From Ferroacidibacillus organovorans (GTDB taxonomy: Bacteria > Bacillota > Bacilli > Alicyclobacillales > SLC66): DNA of 32,855 nt. Position 1 is the stretch's first letter, and every line of letters starts with the position of its first letter. The notes under the pieces are model-generated. The model was given only the letters and a program-made list of their open reading frames with translations. It did no database searches and had not been told where the DNA came from. The stretch lies in the NCBI RefSeq assembly GCF_001642725.1, contig NZ_LSUQ01000031.1:1-32855 (forward strand). The letters run 5' to 3'. Position numbers and translations under genes: made by a program. This document shows, piece after piece, positions 13,173-22,086 of this stretch.

Positions 13173-14390
13173 ATGAACCATCGCAAACCGTTCATGGTGG
13201 CACTCGCCACCATGACACTCTTTGGCGCGCTCGACATGATCCGCGGTGTCGTCGCGCCCTCTTTGCGTGTGGATTATGCGCTGAGTGACGCGCATCTCGG
13301 CATGCTCCTCTCCGTCTCGGCGGTCGGCTACCTTGTGGCGAGCCTGATCAGTGGCTGGGTGACCGAACGCGTTGGCATCAAGCGCGGTGTCACCGCAGGT
13401 CTTTTCATCATGGTCGTCGGCGTCGGACTGACCGCCTTCGCGCCGTCACTCGCTGCGCTCGTCGTTGGCTATGCGCTTAGCGGCCTCGGTTCTGGCGCTA
13501 TGGAAATTGGGACGAACGCCCTGATACCGCTTGTGGCAGAACAGCAACAGGCGCGCTATTTCAACGCGCTTCACGCGTGCTATGGACTCGGCGCCACGCT
13601 CTCGCCGTTTCTCGCCGCGTGGTCCCTGCACGCGCTGCACAGCTGGCAGGTGCCGTACATGGTAGAGTTTTTCGGGTTACTTGCCCTGCTGATTCTCGTG
13701 CTCCCCATGCGCTATCCGCGCGTGCAGCATGTTGTCGCGCGCCCTCTCCCACCGCCGCTTGAGGAAGCGGCGCTCTCCGGCATTGTGGCAGAAGGCAGCA
13801 CGCAGGCGAGTGTTCGCATGGCGGAGGTGTATCGCTCCCCGGTGTTTTACGCGCTGCTCGTCGCAATCACCCTGAACGTCGTCGCGGAGACGGGCGTTGC
13901 CAACTGGATGCCGACGCTTTTGCGCCATCTCGGAAGTACGCCTGCACAAAGTGCGCTCGCCTTATCCGGGTTTTACGCGCTGTACACACTCGGCAGGCTT
14001 TTCATCGGACCGCATGTCGCGCGCATCGGCCTCGTTCGCTCCGTGGTTTACGCGTGCCTCCTATCGGCCGTAAGCATGCTCATCGGGCAGTTTGGCGCGC
14101 ATTCCCTGACTTTTTTTATGATCCTCTCCGGGGCGTCATTCGGCATCATCTTCCCGACGATCTCCGCGCTTGCCTCTGAAAAGTTTCCCGGTCGCACGGC
14201 GAGTGTGCTTGGCCTGCTCTTTACGAGCGCCGGACTCGGCGCCGCATTTGGCGCCTCGATGATCGGGTGGATCACACAGATCGCGGGTCTCATGATCGGC
14301 TTTTCGCTCGTGTCAGCCGCCCTCTTTTTAAGCGCGCTCGCCATCGCCTTTGCCCGGCGCCAGCCGCCGGAGCGTGATTCCTTGTCCTAG
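13173..14390 (+). CDS. MFS transporter, sugar-permease-like, at the end of the glycolytic operon
   Basis: 405 residues with twelve predicted helices and MFS signatures: GWVTERVGIKRGV in the first cytoplasmic loop, ALSGLGSGAMEIGTNALIP in helix 5, and LGRLFIGPHVARIG in the second half. The pattern resembles the FucP/sugar-MFS branch, but the substrate is not determined. The ATG lies one base after the enolase stop. No good ribosome site is visible, so translation probably depends on re-initiation after eno. Expression should therefore follow CggR and glycolytic flux (inference). A role in sugar or organic-acid transport fits the context. Confidence 0.85.
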   Translation: MNHRKPFMVALATMTLFGALDMIRGVVAPSLRVDYALSDAHLGMLLSVSAVGYLVASLISGWVTERVGIKRGVTAGLFIMVVGVGLTAFAPSLAALVVGYALSGLGSGAMEIGTNALIPLVAEQQQARYFNALHACYGLGATLSPFLAAWSLHALHSWQVPYMVEFFGLLALLILVLPMRYPRVQHVVARPLPPPLEEAALSGIVAEGSTQASVRMAEVYRSPVFYALLVAITLNVVAETGVANWMPTLLRHLGSTPAQSALALSGFYALYTLGRLFIGPHVARIGLVRSVVYACLLSAVSMLIGQFGAHSLTFFMILSGASFGIIFPTISALASEKFPGRTASVLGLLFTSAGLGAAFGASMIGWITQIAGLMIGFSLVSAALFLSALAIAFARRQPPERDSLS

Positions 14391-14446
14391 CGACTCTTCT
14401 CGCCATTTCAGACATAGGCTAAGAATGGAGTGAGGAGTTGGGATCT

Positions 14447-15781
14447 GTGAAATTTCGCATCCTTGCGTACAGCCTGGGCAATCTCGGCATCAACCTATAC
14501 ACCCAGGCGTTTGCGACGTATGCGGTGTTTTACTACGTCGATCGACTGCGCGTGAGTGCGGCGCTGATCGGCCTCGCCATGGCTATTCACGGTTTGGCGA
14601 ACGCCCTTTTTAACCCGCTGATCGGCTATCTCTCCGATCGCACACAGTCGCGCTTTGGGCGACGCATGCCGTTCATGGTGATCGGCATCCTGCCCTTCGC
14701 GCTCGCCTTTTTTCTCGTCTTTCATCCGCAGTGGGCGGTTTCGTTTCACGCGAACGGTCCGCAGTCGCAAAGCGCGGCCTTCTTCTATTTTTTATTCTCT
14801 GTACTCACGCTTGACATGCTGTTTGTGATCGTCGCGCTCAACTGGACAGCGCTTTTTCCTGAAATGTACACCACGCTGAAGGAGCGCGCGCAGGCGTCAT
14901 CGTGGCGACAGTTCTTTGGACTGCTCGGCATGATCCTCGGTGTGGCGATGCCGCCTGTGATCGATAGCACGCTCGGTTATGAAGCGATGGCCGCGCTGTT
15001 TGCGGGACTCGGTTTTGTGACGTTTACCGTGTCACTGCTCGGCGTTCGCGAATCGCCACAGGCGCAAAGTTCGGCAAACGTGCCACTTTTGCGCGCACTG
15101 CGACTGACGTTTTGGAATCGCGCGTTTCTCACGTATGTAGGCGCCAGTTTTTTCGTGCAACTGGCGTTTGTTTTCATCATCTCCATCATGCCGTTTTACA
15201 CGGCGTATGTACTTCACGCGACAAGTGCGCAGACAACCCTGCTACTCTCCACATTCTTTCTCATCGCGATTCCTTGCGTGTACGTTTGGGGAACGATCGC
15301 TCGGCGGATCGGGGCGTACCGCAGCATGCTCGCGTCACTCTTCCTCTTTGCGGCAGCTCTGCTCCCATTTTTGTTCATCCGCAGTTACAGTGCGGCGCTC
15401 ATCGCGATTCTTCCGCTTGGCGCAGGTGTCGCCGGCGTTCTCATTTTGCTTGATGTGTTGCTCTCCGACGTGATCGACGACGATGAAAAGCGCTCTGGAG
15501 CGCGCCGCGAGGGGATGTATTACGGAGTGCAGGGATTCGTCGTGCGCTTTGGGATCACGATCCAGGCGCTTGTGTTGACCCAGGTGCTCGCGCACACCGG
15601 TTACGTCCCGCAGCGCATGGACCAGGTTCCACACGCTGTGCTCGCGATGAAGCTGCTGCTTAGCGTTACGCCGCTTTGCGCAATTCTCATCGGGTTGCTT
15701 TTTCTCTGGCGCTATCCACTTCACGGGACGTTTCAACGGGTTCCGGCAAACGGGCGAGCAGGAATGCACACAGGATGCTGA
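14447..15781 (+). CDS. MFS transporter of the GPH (MelB-like sugar:cation symporter) type
   Basis: 444 residues, twelve helices. The N-terminus (ILAYSLGNLGINLYTQAFATYAVFYYVDRL) and the loop LIGYLSDRTQSRFGRRMPFMVIG match the GPH/MelB family. So does the loop after helix 10, with SDVIDDDEKRSGARREGMYYG, a hallmark of this branch. Family members co-transport glycosides, pentosides or hexuronides with cations; the substrate is unknown. The GTG start follows GAGGAG by 9 bases. About 56 bases separate it from the upstream MFS gene, so it may be read from the same transcript. Its last 95 bases overlap the 3' end of the opposing MFS gene. Confidence 0.85.
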   Translation: MKFRILAYSLGNLGINLYTQAFATYAVFYYVDRLRVSAALIGLAMAIHGLANALFNPLIGYLSDRTQSRFGRRMPFMVIGILPFALAFFLVFHPQWAVSFHANGPQSQSAAFFYFLFSVLTLDMLFVIVALNWTALFPEMYTTLKERAQASSWRQFFGLLGMILGVAMPPVIDSTLGYEAMAALFAGLGFVTFTVSLLGVRESPQAQSSANVPLLRALRLTFWNRAFLTYVGASFFVQLAFVFIISIMPFYTAYVLHATSAQTTLLLSTFFLIAIPCVYVWGTIARRIGAYRSMLASLFLFAAALLPFLFIRSYSAALIAILPLGAGVAGVLILLDVLLSDVIDDDEKRSGARREGMYYGVQGFVVRFGITIQALVLTQVLAHTGYVPQRMDQVPHAVLAMKLLLSVTPLCAILIGLLFLWRYPLHGTFQRVPANGRAGMHTGC

Positions 15782-16949
15782 CGAGTGCAAAGAGAAGGCT
15801 GGCAGGTGACGCGATGCCGTGCCACGGATGACCCATCGTGTGCATCAGGAGGCCGCCGCCGCTCGCGCCAACGGATGCGCCAACGGCCATGGAGAGCGAG
15901 GCGACGCCAAAGTAGGTGGCGAGATGGCTCGCGTCGGCGAGCGCAGCCGTGTAGGTTTGGCGGCTGGGAAGCGCGATGACCGAGCCGATGGAAAGGCCGA
16001 CGACGGGGGCGAGCAGCGTGGCGATGTTGACAGTAAAGACGAGCGGGAGCCAACTGACGCCCATGATCAGGAGCCCAAGCCCCATCACGCGCGGCGCCGA
16101 ACGCATGCGCGCAGAGCGATTCATCCAAGCGATGACTGGATAGGAGACGGCGATCTCAAGGATGGCTTCGAGGCTGAACAGTTCGCCCAGCGCGGCGCGC
16201 GGAGGGTGCAGTGTCACGAGAATGTCCGGGATCGCGATGTACATTTGCTGATAGATGAGGTAATAGCCCATAAAATAGATGACAAAGCGCAAGAAGACGC
16301 GATTTTTGGCGATGGTCTTCACACCGGACCAAAGCGTCGTCGGCTGCTCGGAACTTTTTTGATTCGGGAGAATCCACATGCCCGCGACGCCGACGAGCGC
16401 AAAGATCAGGCCCGCGACGACGCAGATGAGAACGAAGTGATCGGTGACGAGAAACGCGCCGAGCACGGGGCCGACGGTCGTGCCAATGTTGCTTGTCGCT
16501 TGCCGGATCGTAAACGCGCGGGCGCGTGAAGACTCGGGCACAAGCGCTGCGAGCGCTGCGTTTCCGGCAGGGCCAAACAGCGCGCCGCCGATGCCAAACA
16601 GACAAGCGGCAGCGTAGAGTAGAGGTCCGCGCTCAACCACGGCGAACATGGCGAATCCAGCGGCGCGGATGATGCTGCCAAGGAGAATGACCAGACGGTA
16701 TGGCAGGCGATCGGAGATGGCGCCGCCAAACAGTTGGAGACCCTGTTGTGACAAGATGCGCACCGCGTAGAGATTACCGACAAAAAGCGCGGTTAACCCG
16801 AGACTCAGATAGTGGATGGAGAGCAGCGGGATGAGCATAAAAAAGCCGAGGTTCATAAAGAAGGATTCGGCAAATAAAAAATAGACGGGAAAGCGAAAGC
16901 GTGTCTGAATTGGTGCGGGCTGGTTTGGTTCAAAGATCATCTGGTTCAT
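15687..16949 (-). CDS. MFS transporter, drug-efflux-like
   Basis: About 420 residues with twelve helices. It begins MNQMIFEPNQPAPIQTRFRF. The first loop has LQLFGGAISDRLPYRLVIL, helix 4 has LFGIGGALFGPAGNAALAALV, and helix 5 has the antiporter-like ATSNIGTTVGPVLGAFL. This pattern suits multidrug exporters of the MFS. No strong ribosome site is visible before ATG 16949; ATG 16940 is an alternative. The open frame continues upstream to 17468, but that part runs across secG and is not protein-like. It converges on the GPH symporter gene, overlapping it by 95 bases. Confidence 0.85.
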   Translation of the reverse strand: MNQMIFEPNQPAPIQTRFRFPVYFLFAESFFMNLGFFMLIPLLSIHYLSLGLTALFVGNLYAVRILSQQGLQLFGGAISDRLPYRLVILLGSIIRAAGFAMFAVVERGPLLYAAACLFGIGGALFGPAGNAALAALVPESSRARAFTIRQATSNIGTTVGPVLGAFLVTDHFVLICVVAGLIFALVGVAGMWILPNQKSSEQPTTLWSGVKTIAKNRVFLRFVIYFMGYYLIYQQMYIAIPDILVTLHPPRAALGELFSLEAILEIAVSYPVIAWMNRSARMRSAPRVMGLGLLIMGVSWLPLVFTVNIATLLAPVVGLSIGSVIALPSRQTYTAALADASHLATYFGVASLSMAVGASVGASGGGLLMHTMGHPWHGIASPASLLFALVSILCAFLLARLPEPVETSREVDSAREKATR

Positions 16950-16994
16950 AGAGACAAGATTACCACGATTGGGATCAGAATGAGACGTGTTTTC

Positions 16995-17023
16995 TTGTCC
17001 AAGGCATGCGACTGTGATATGCT
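16995..17023 (+). promoter_or_regulatory. secG promoter
   Basis: TTGTCC (16995-17000) and TATGCT (17018-17023) are 17 bp apart and lie 25 bases before the secG ATG. Confidence 0.65.
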
Positions 17024-17048
17024 GACCACGTACAAGACGTGGAGGTGA

Positions 17049-17288
17049 ATGGGATTGTTGACATTTGCGAAGGTGCTGCTCGCACTCTCGAGCATCCTTC
17101 TCGTCACGGTGATTCTCCTTCAGTCCGGACGCAGCGCGGGACTTGGCGCAATTACGGGTGGCGGAAACGAGGGCGGCGCATCCAGGCGCGGCAAGGGAAC
17201 CGATCCGATGCTGGCGCGCACGACGTCGATTGTTGCGGTGATCTTTTTCGCCGCGTCGATCTGGATTGCCTGGCTTGTTACTCACTAA
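17049..17288 (+). CDS. secG: Preprotein translocase subunit SecG
   Basis: 79 residues with two helices (about 5-23 and 56-76), separated by the Gly/Ser-rich cytoplasmic loop LQSGRSAGLGAITGGGNEGG that marks SecG. It is the small accessory subunit of the SecYEG channel in the membrane. GGAGGTGA directly precedes the ATG. In Bacillus secG lies just upstream of rnr, smpB and ssrA, and the same order is kept here with extra genes between them. A promoter and a long terminator make it a single-gene unit. Confidence 0.95.
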   Translation: MGLLTFAKVLLALSSILLVTVILLQSGRSAGLGAITGGGNEGGASRRGKGTDPMLARTTSIVAVIFFAASIWIAWLVTH

Positions 17289-17295
17289 ACGGGAC

Positions 17296-17339
17296 AGAGC
17301 GCATTGAGGTGAGAAGGTACACCTCGATGCGCTCTTTTT
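17296..17339 (+). terminator. secG terminator
   Basis: A 16-bp stem with one wobble (AGAGCGCATTGAGGTG and its partner) closes an 8-base loop and is followed by TTTTTA. The stop codon of the opposing gene lies at the end of this tail. Confidence 0.9.
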
Positions 17340-18063
17340 ATACGGTGTTTTCAAAAAAGACTTCCGCAGAAGGTGCGCACAGGATGGCGCCTTGACGCAC
17401 CACCGTATCGTCGGGGATCGACACGTTGACAAGAACCGAAAACGGTTCGATTGTGCAACGCCTTCCAATTTTTACATTCTCTAGATAGGAGGATGCTCCG
17501 ACGATCGTTTCTGCGTGAATCTCGACGGGTCCATGGAGTTGGCAGCCTGTCTCAACGGTGACATGCTCTTCAAGAAGAATCGGCGTTACGCGATTTTCAC
17601 CAGCGTGCAGGGTGTCGAGTGTCGTGAGCGCGCCGATGGTCACGCCAGGCCCCAGTCTCACGTCGGACGGGTCGGCGAGAAAGCGCGTGACGGTAGGATG
17701 AACCTGTGGCAAAAGCGTGCGCATCGCGTAGAATTCTCGGTTGGCTACGGGTGGTTCGGGTTGCGTCGTCGAAGCAACCGCGGGTGAAGCGGTCGCAGGC
17801 GTTGGTGTTGGCTCGCACTCGATGGGCTCAATCGACGAATGCATAGGTTCAATCGGCGAATGCGCGGAAAACGGTGCGCGGAGGTTCACGGGTGCTACAA
17901 ATTCGGGCTTACGCACAGGATGCACGCGCTTTTTCCGAGGGTTGAGCAGAGTGTGCTCGATTTCCGTGTCGATGTCCCAATCGCGGATATACTGTGTAAG
18001 AAGAAGCGCGGCTAAGGCGCCTGTCATGAGCACCACGAAAAAAGGGGCTCCTCGCTGTCGCAT
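17338..18063 (-). CDS. Membrane-anchored left-handed beta-helix (hexapeptide-repeat) protein, function unknown
   Basis: 241 residues. A single N-terminal helix (FFVVLMTGALAALLLTQYI) is followed by a charged and then Pro/Ala/Thr-rich linker (about residues 35-105). The C-terminal ~115 residues show hexapeptide-like periodicity ([LIV]-G-x-x-x-x), for example VRLGPGVTIGALTTLD, VTVETGCQLHGPVEIHAETIVG and VKIGRRCTIEPFSVLVNVSI. That repeat forms left-handed beta-helices in GlmU-type acyltransferases and gamma carbonic anhydrases. No acyltransferase catalytic His or metal triad stands out, so a structural or binding role is possible. AGGAGG lies 8 bases before the ATG. It is divergent from rnr. I know of no named family with this architecture. 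Confidence 0.65.
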   Translation of the reverse strand: MRQRGAPFFVVLMTGALAALLLTQYIRDWDIDTEIEHTLLNPRKKRVHPVRKPEFVAPVNLRAPFSAHSPIEPMHSSIEPIECEPTPTPATASPAVASTTQPEPPVANREFYAMRTLLPQVHPTVTRFLADPSDVRLGPGVTIGALTTLDTLHAGENRVTPILLEEHVTVETGCQLHGPVEIHAETIVGASSYLENVKIGRRCTIEPFSVLVNVSIPDDTVVRQGAILCAPSAEVFFENTV

Positions 18064-18227
18064 GGTTGAATCCTCCTGCGCGGTGATTCAATTTACAATG
18101 CAATGTTGAACATGCGCGCATTTGGTAGGATGTGCCACGGATTGAACTTTCATGCTGATAGGCAAAAAAATCGGATCAGTGAGTGGGCTTGCGCGTATTT
18201 TGACGTATGCAGAGAGGATGAAAAACG

Positions 18228-20807
18228 ATGATTGATCGAGAGCAAATTCTTGTCCTGATGAGGGATGAGGCGTATCGACCTTTATTGATGGAAGAGTTGG
18301 AGATGGCACTTGGCGTTTTGGGCGAGGATCCTGACGCGCGCGCAGAACTGCACGCGCTCTGCGAAGAGATGGTGCAGGAGGGATATATGATTCGCACGCG
18401 CACGAAGCGCTATGGCGTGCCGGAGCGTATGGATCTCGTCGTGGGAAAGCTGCAAGTCAAACAAAAGGGGTTCGGGTTTCTCGTACCCCTGCATACGGCG
18501 GAGTCGGATGTGTACATCGGCGCGGTAGATCTTGGTGGCGCGATGGATGGCGATCGTGTTGTTGCGCGGCTGAAAAAAAACGTGGGCACGGGGCGGCGCG
18601 AGGGGGAAATCTTTCGCGTCCTGAAGCGCGCGCACACGCAGATTGTCGGGGTTATCCACACGACGGGGAGCCTCGGCTTTGTGCGCTCGGATGATAAGCG
18701 GTTGCCGCGCGAGATCGTCATTCCTGTAGACCAGCTAAACGGCGCTGTGGACGGGCACAAAGTGGTGGTGGAGATCACCGAGTTTCCGACCGATGTGTTT
18801 CAGAGTCCGGCGGGCGTCGTGCGCGAGGTACTTGGGTTTCCGCATGACCCGGGTGTGGACATCCTCTCGGTGATTCGCAAATTCGGAATCCCGGAACATT
18901 TTCCGGATGAGGTGTTGCAGGCGGCCGAAACGATTTCTTACGATCTGACAGACGCTGATCTTGTGGGACGACGGGATTTGCGCGACGAGGTCATTGTGAC
19001 GATCGACGGGGCGGATGCGAAGGATCTTGACGACGCGGTTTCGGTGAAGCGACTGGAACACGGCTATGTTTTGTCTGTACATATTGCGGATGTCACTTAC
19101 TATGTGAAGGAAAACAGCCTGCTTGATCGCGAGGCGTATGCGCGCGGGACGAGCGTATATCTGGTGGATCGTGTGATTCCGATGCTCCCGCCGCGGCTCT
19201 CAAACGGTATATGCTCGCTTCATCCACAGGTGGACCGCTTGACACTCACATGCGAGATGGAGTGGGACGATGCGATGCATCTTGTGCGCCACGACATCTA
19301 TCCGTCTGTCATCCGCACGACGGAGCGGATGACGTATGACGCGGTGCGCGATCTCTTACAAGGCGATCAGGCGACGCGAGAACGCTATGACGCACTCGTG
19401 CCGTTTTTTGAGGGGATGAAGGAGCTCGCGTTAAAACTGCGCCATCGTCGCATGGAGCGCGGCGCAGTGGACTTTGACTTTGCCGAGACGAAGATTCGCG
19501 TTGACGAAGAGGGGCGGCCACTCGATCTTGTGCGTCGCGAACGCAGCATCGCTGAGATGATTATTGAGGAGTTCATGCTGGCGGCGAATGAAACGGTGGC
19601 GGAGCACGCGTACTGGATGGAACTCCCGTTTCTCTATCGCGTGCATGAACCACCAACACTTGAGAAGATGACCGCGCTCAATGAATTTGTTCATCTGTTC
19701 GGTCATCACCTCAAGGCGGCGGGCAACATTCATCCGCGCGCGCTGCAGGATTTGCTCGCGGCGGTGCGGCAGACACCGGAAGAAGTGGTGATCAGCCACG
19801 TGATGCTGCGCTCGATGAAGCAGGCACGCTATGCGGCGGTGAGCCTTGGGCACTTTGGGCTCGCGGCGGAGTATTATTCGCATTTCACATCGCCGATTCG
19901 CCGCTATCCGGATCTGATGATCCATCGCATTTTGCGCGAGACGATTGTGAATGGAAGTTTGTCTGAGGGGCGCGTCGCGCATTTGACGGCGAAGATGCCG
20001 GAGATCGCCGCACACACGTCGGATCGTGAGCGGGTGGCGGTAGATGCGGAGCGGGAGACGGACCTGATCAAGAAGATCGAGTTCATGCGGGATCACGTTG
20101 GCGAGTCGTTTGAAGGCATGGTGTCGGGGGTCACCGGGTTTGGTCTGTTTGTGCAGTTGGACAACTCGGTTGAAGGATTGATCCACGTCAGTCAGTTGGC
20201 GGATGACTACTATCACTATGACGATAAGCAGCATGCGTTGATCGGCGAGCGCACGAAGAAGCGCTATCGAATCGGGGATCGCGTGGAGGTGCTGGTGCAG
20301 GCGGCCAGCAAGGAGCAGATGCAGATTGAGTTTCAACTGCTCTCGGCAGTGGCGGGCGACGAGGTGCGTGAGTACCGGCGGCAGGGTGCTTCAAAGAAGC
20401 CAGGCATGCCGTTTTCCGGTGGCCCGCGCGGAAAGAAGACGGATGGTGAGCGCCGTGGGAAGAGTGAGCGGCAGCGGGGTAGCGCAGAAGGTAGGAGGCC
20501 GGGTGGCGAGCGCGTTGTTGCAAACGGGCAGGGGTTTGGTGATGGGCGGAGTGGACGTAACGGAAGGCCTGCCGTGGCGGAGTATGGTCGCCGCGATCCG
20601 GAATCGCCGGATGTTCGCTATGGCGAGCGGGGGCTTTTGCCGCGCAAGGGTGGGTATGATGTGAGTAAGCGCGCACCAGATGAACAAATGCGTGAGGAGC
20701 GCACGCGGGATAAGGAATTGCTTCTTCAGGTGGAGAATTTGTACGGTGTGCCAGTCAAGGATAAGGTGAGGCGGCGCAGAAGAAAGAAGACGCCGGACAA
20801 GGTCTGA
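18228..20807 (+). CDS. rnr: Ribonuclease R (3'-5' exoribonuclease, RNB family)
   Basis: 859 residues, longer than the ~780 of Bacillus RNase R. Order: N-terminal helix-turn-helix-like region (1-65), two cold-shock domains (about 70-225), and the RNB catalytic domain. The RNB motif DGADAKDLDDAVSV places the metal-binding Asp cluster at about residues 260-269. An S1 domain follows (ESFEGMVSGVTGFGLFVQL). The last ~140 residues are a Gly/Arg/Lys-rich low-complexity tail ending VRRRRRKKTPDKV. RNase R digests structured RNA and, with SmpB-tmRNA, degrades non-stop mRNA, which fits its conserved linkage to smpB-ssrA. The ATG is preceded by AGAGGATG. Confidence 0.95.
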   Translation: MIDREQILVLMRDEAYRPLLMEELEMALGVLGEDPDARAELHALCEEMVQEGYMIRTRTKRYGVPERMDLVVGKLQVKQKGFGFLVPLHTAESDVYIGAVDLGGAMDGDRVVARLKKNVGTGRREGEIFRVLKRAHTQIVGVIHTTGSLGFVRSDDKRLPREIVIPVDQLNGAVDGHKVVVEITEFPTDVFQSPAGVVREVLGFPHDPGVDILSVIRKFGIPEHFPDEVLQAAETISYDLTDADLVGRRDLRDEVIVTIDGADAKDLDDAVSVKRLEHGYVLSVHIADVTYYVKENSLLDREAYARGTSVYLVDRVIPMLPPRLSNGICSLHPQVDRLTLTCEMEWDDAMHLVRHDIYPSVIRTTERMTYDAVRDLLQGDQATRERYDALVPFFEGMKELALKLRHRRMERGAVDFDFAETKIRVDEEGRPLDLVRRERSIAEMIIEEFMLAANETVAEHAYWMELPFLYRVHEPPTLEKMTALNEFVHLFGHHLKAAGNIHPRALQDLLAAVRQTPEEVVISHVMLRSMKQARYAAVSLGHFGLAAEYYSHFTSPIRRYPDLMIHRILRETIVNGSLSEGRVAHLTAKMPEIAAHTSDRERVAVDAERETDLIKKIEFMRDHVGESFEGMVSGVTGFGLFVQLDNSVEGLIHVSQLADDYYHYDDKQHALIGERTKKRYRIGDRVEVLVQAASKEQMQIEFQLLSAVAGDEVREYRRQGASKKPGMPFSGGPRGKKTDGERRGKSERQRGSAEGRRPGGERVVANGQGFGDGRSGRNGRPAVAEYGRRDPESPDVRYGERGLLPRKGGYDVSKRAPDEQMREERTRDKELLLQVENLYGVPVKDKVRRRRRKKTPDKV

Positions 20808-20892
20808 CGGGGTGAAGGATATCCCGGGGATAGAAGCTACGCATGGATGGAAGGGGATTCGCAATTTGTAAGCGGAGTGTCGGGGAGGGGGA

Positions 20893-21876
20893 ATGGGTTT
20901 GCGTCGGGTGATCGCGTTGGGTGAGGCGCTGATTGACTTTTCTGCGCTGGAGGATAATGTGCCGCTAAGAGAGGTGGCTGGATTCGCGCGCAATCCGGGC
21001 GGAGCTCCGGCAAACGTTGCGGTGGGTGTGGCGCGCATGGGCGTTGCGTCGCAGTTTGTGGGGTGCGTGGGGGATGATCCGTTTGGCCACTCTTTGATTG
21101 AGGCGATGCGCGTGTATGGTGTTGATGGGACGCACACGCACACGGTGGCAGAACAGACGTCTCTCGCTTTTGTGGCGCGAAATGAAGGGGATCCGGACTT
21201 TTTCTTTGTGCGGCATCCGGGGGCGGACGTGATGCTGCGGGATGAGCACGTGGCGGAACTTGCGCTCGATGAGGAAGCTTGTCTTCATTTTGGCACGAAC
21301 TCACTGGCGGAAGACCCGATTGCCTCGACGCTGCGAAGGCTTGTCACGCGCGCGCGGGAGGCGGGTGCGCTTGTGAGCTTTGACGTGAACTTGCGTCCGG
21401 TGTTTTGGCGTGATCTGCGCGCAGCGCTTGCCGCTGCACGTGAGATGATGGCCCAGGCAGATCTGTTGAAGGTGAACCGCGCTGAACTGTTGTGGCTGAC
21501 GGGGGAGCAGGATGTGGAGCGAGCGCTTTCGGCGCTTGTCGCACAAGTGCCGGGGACGGTGCTCTGCACGCTTGGTGAGGGCGGCGTGTGGGCGCGGCGC
21601 GCGGACGGGCTTGATGTGCGTGTCACGGCGAACCGCGTGGCGTGCGTCGATGCGACGGGCGCGGGAGATTCGCTGATCGCGGCGGTTCTTTCGGTGCTTG
21701 CGCGCCGGGGCGTGGGGCGTACAGGGCTTGGGGAGCTTTCACGCGGTGAATGGGAGGAAGTGCTGCGGTTTGCCTCGGCGGCGGCGGCGATCAACATTGG
21801 GCGGCTTGGCGCGATGAACGCGATGGCGACGTATGCAGAGACGGAGGCGTTTTTGCAGGCGGCGGGTAAACCGTAG
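20893..21876 (+). CDS. PfkB-family sugar kinase, probable fructokinase
   Basis: 327 residues of the ribokinase fold. The N-terminal signature is IALGEALIDF. The substrate loop NPGGAPANVAVGVARMG carries the PGGAPANVA motif typical of fructokinases. The C-terminal ATP/anion-hole motif DATGAGDSLIAAVLS contains the catalytic Asp. It would phosphorylate fructose (or a related sugar) to the 6-phosphate, feeding the glycolytic operon nearby. GGGAGGGGGA precedes the ATG immediately. It follows rnr by 85 bases with no clear terminator, so it may be partly co-transcribed. A terminator closes the unit. 2-keto-3-deoxygluconate kinase is the main alternative. Confidence 0.85.
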   Translation: MGLRRVIALGEALIDFSALEDNVPLREVAGFARNPGGAPANVAVGVARMGVASQFVGCVGDDPFGHSLIEAMRVYGVDGTHTHTVAEQTSLAFVARNEGDPDFFFVRHPGADVMLRDEHVAELALDEEACLHFGTNSLAEDPIASTLRRLVTRAREAGALVSFDVNLRPVFWRDLRAALAAAREMMAQADLLKVNRAELLWLTGEQDVERALSALVAQVPGTVLCTLGEGGVWARRADGLDVRVTANRVACVDATGAGDSLIAAVLSVLARRGVGRTGLGELSRGEWEEVLRFASAAAAINIGRLGAMNAMATYAETEAFLQAAGKP

Positions 21877-21903
21877 GGCACGCATAGACTGTAGGCGTGC
21901 GCA

Positions 21904-21933
21904 AAAAGCGCGGATGTTGGCACCCGCGCTTTT
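21904..21933 (+). terminator. Terminator of the sugar-kinase gene
   Basis: AAAAGCGCGG pairs with CCGCGCTTTT around a 10-base loop; the descending arm supplies the T-run. Confidence 0.8.
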
Positions 21934-22064
21934 ACTTCTCTTTATGCATATAAGCTCTCTCTTGGCAGTGGGCTGCGGCGTAGGTTTGGCAATAATATGC
22001 CTCACAATGACCAATGCAACACTCAGGCAATCTCTTCACTCAAGAGGATGCGCAAGGGCGATGT

Positions 22065-22086
22065 GCTACGCGCGATTGCGCGTAGC
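22065..22086 (-). terminator. Hairpin spanning the pckA stop codon
   Basis: GCTACGCGC (22065-22073) and GCGCGTAGC (22078-22086) form a perfect 9-bp stem with a GATT loop. It contains the last codons and stop of pckA. It has no T-tract, so it may stabilise the 3' end rather than terminate. Confidence 0.45.

Noticed and set aside
16950-17468. Upstream extension of the minus-strand MFS frame
   Set aside because: It runs across secG and its promoter and terminator, and its product is not protein-like; the MFS start near 16949 is sufficient.
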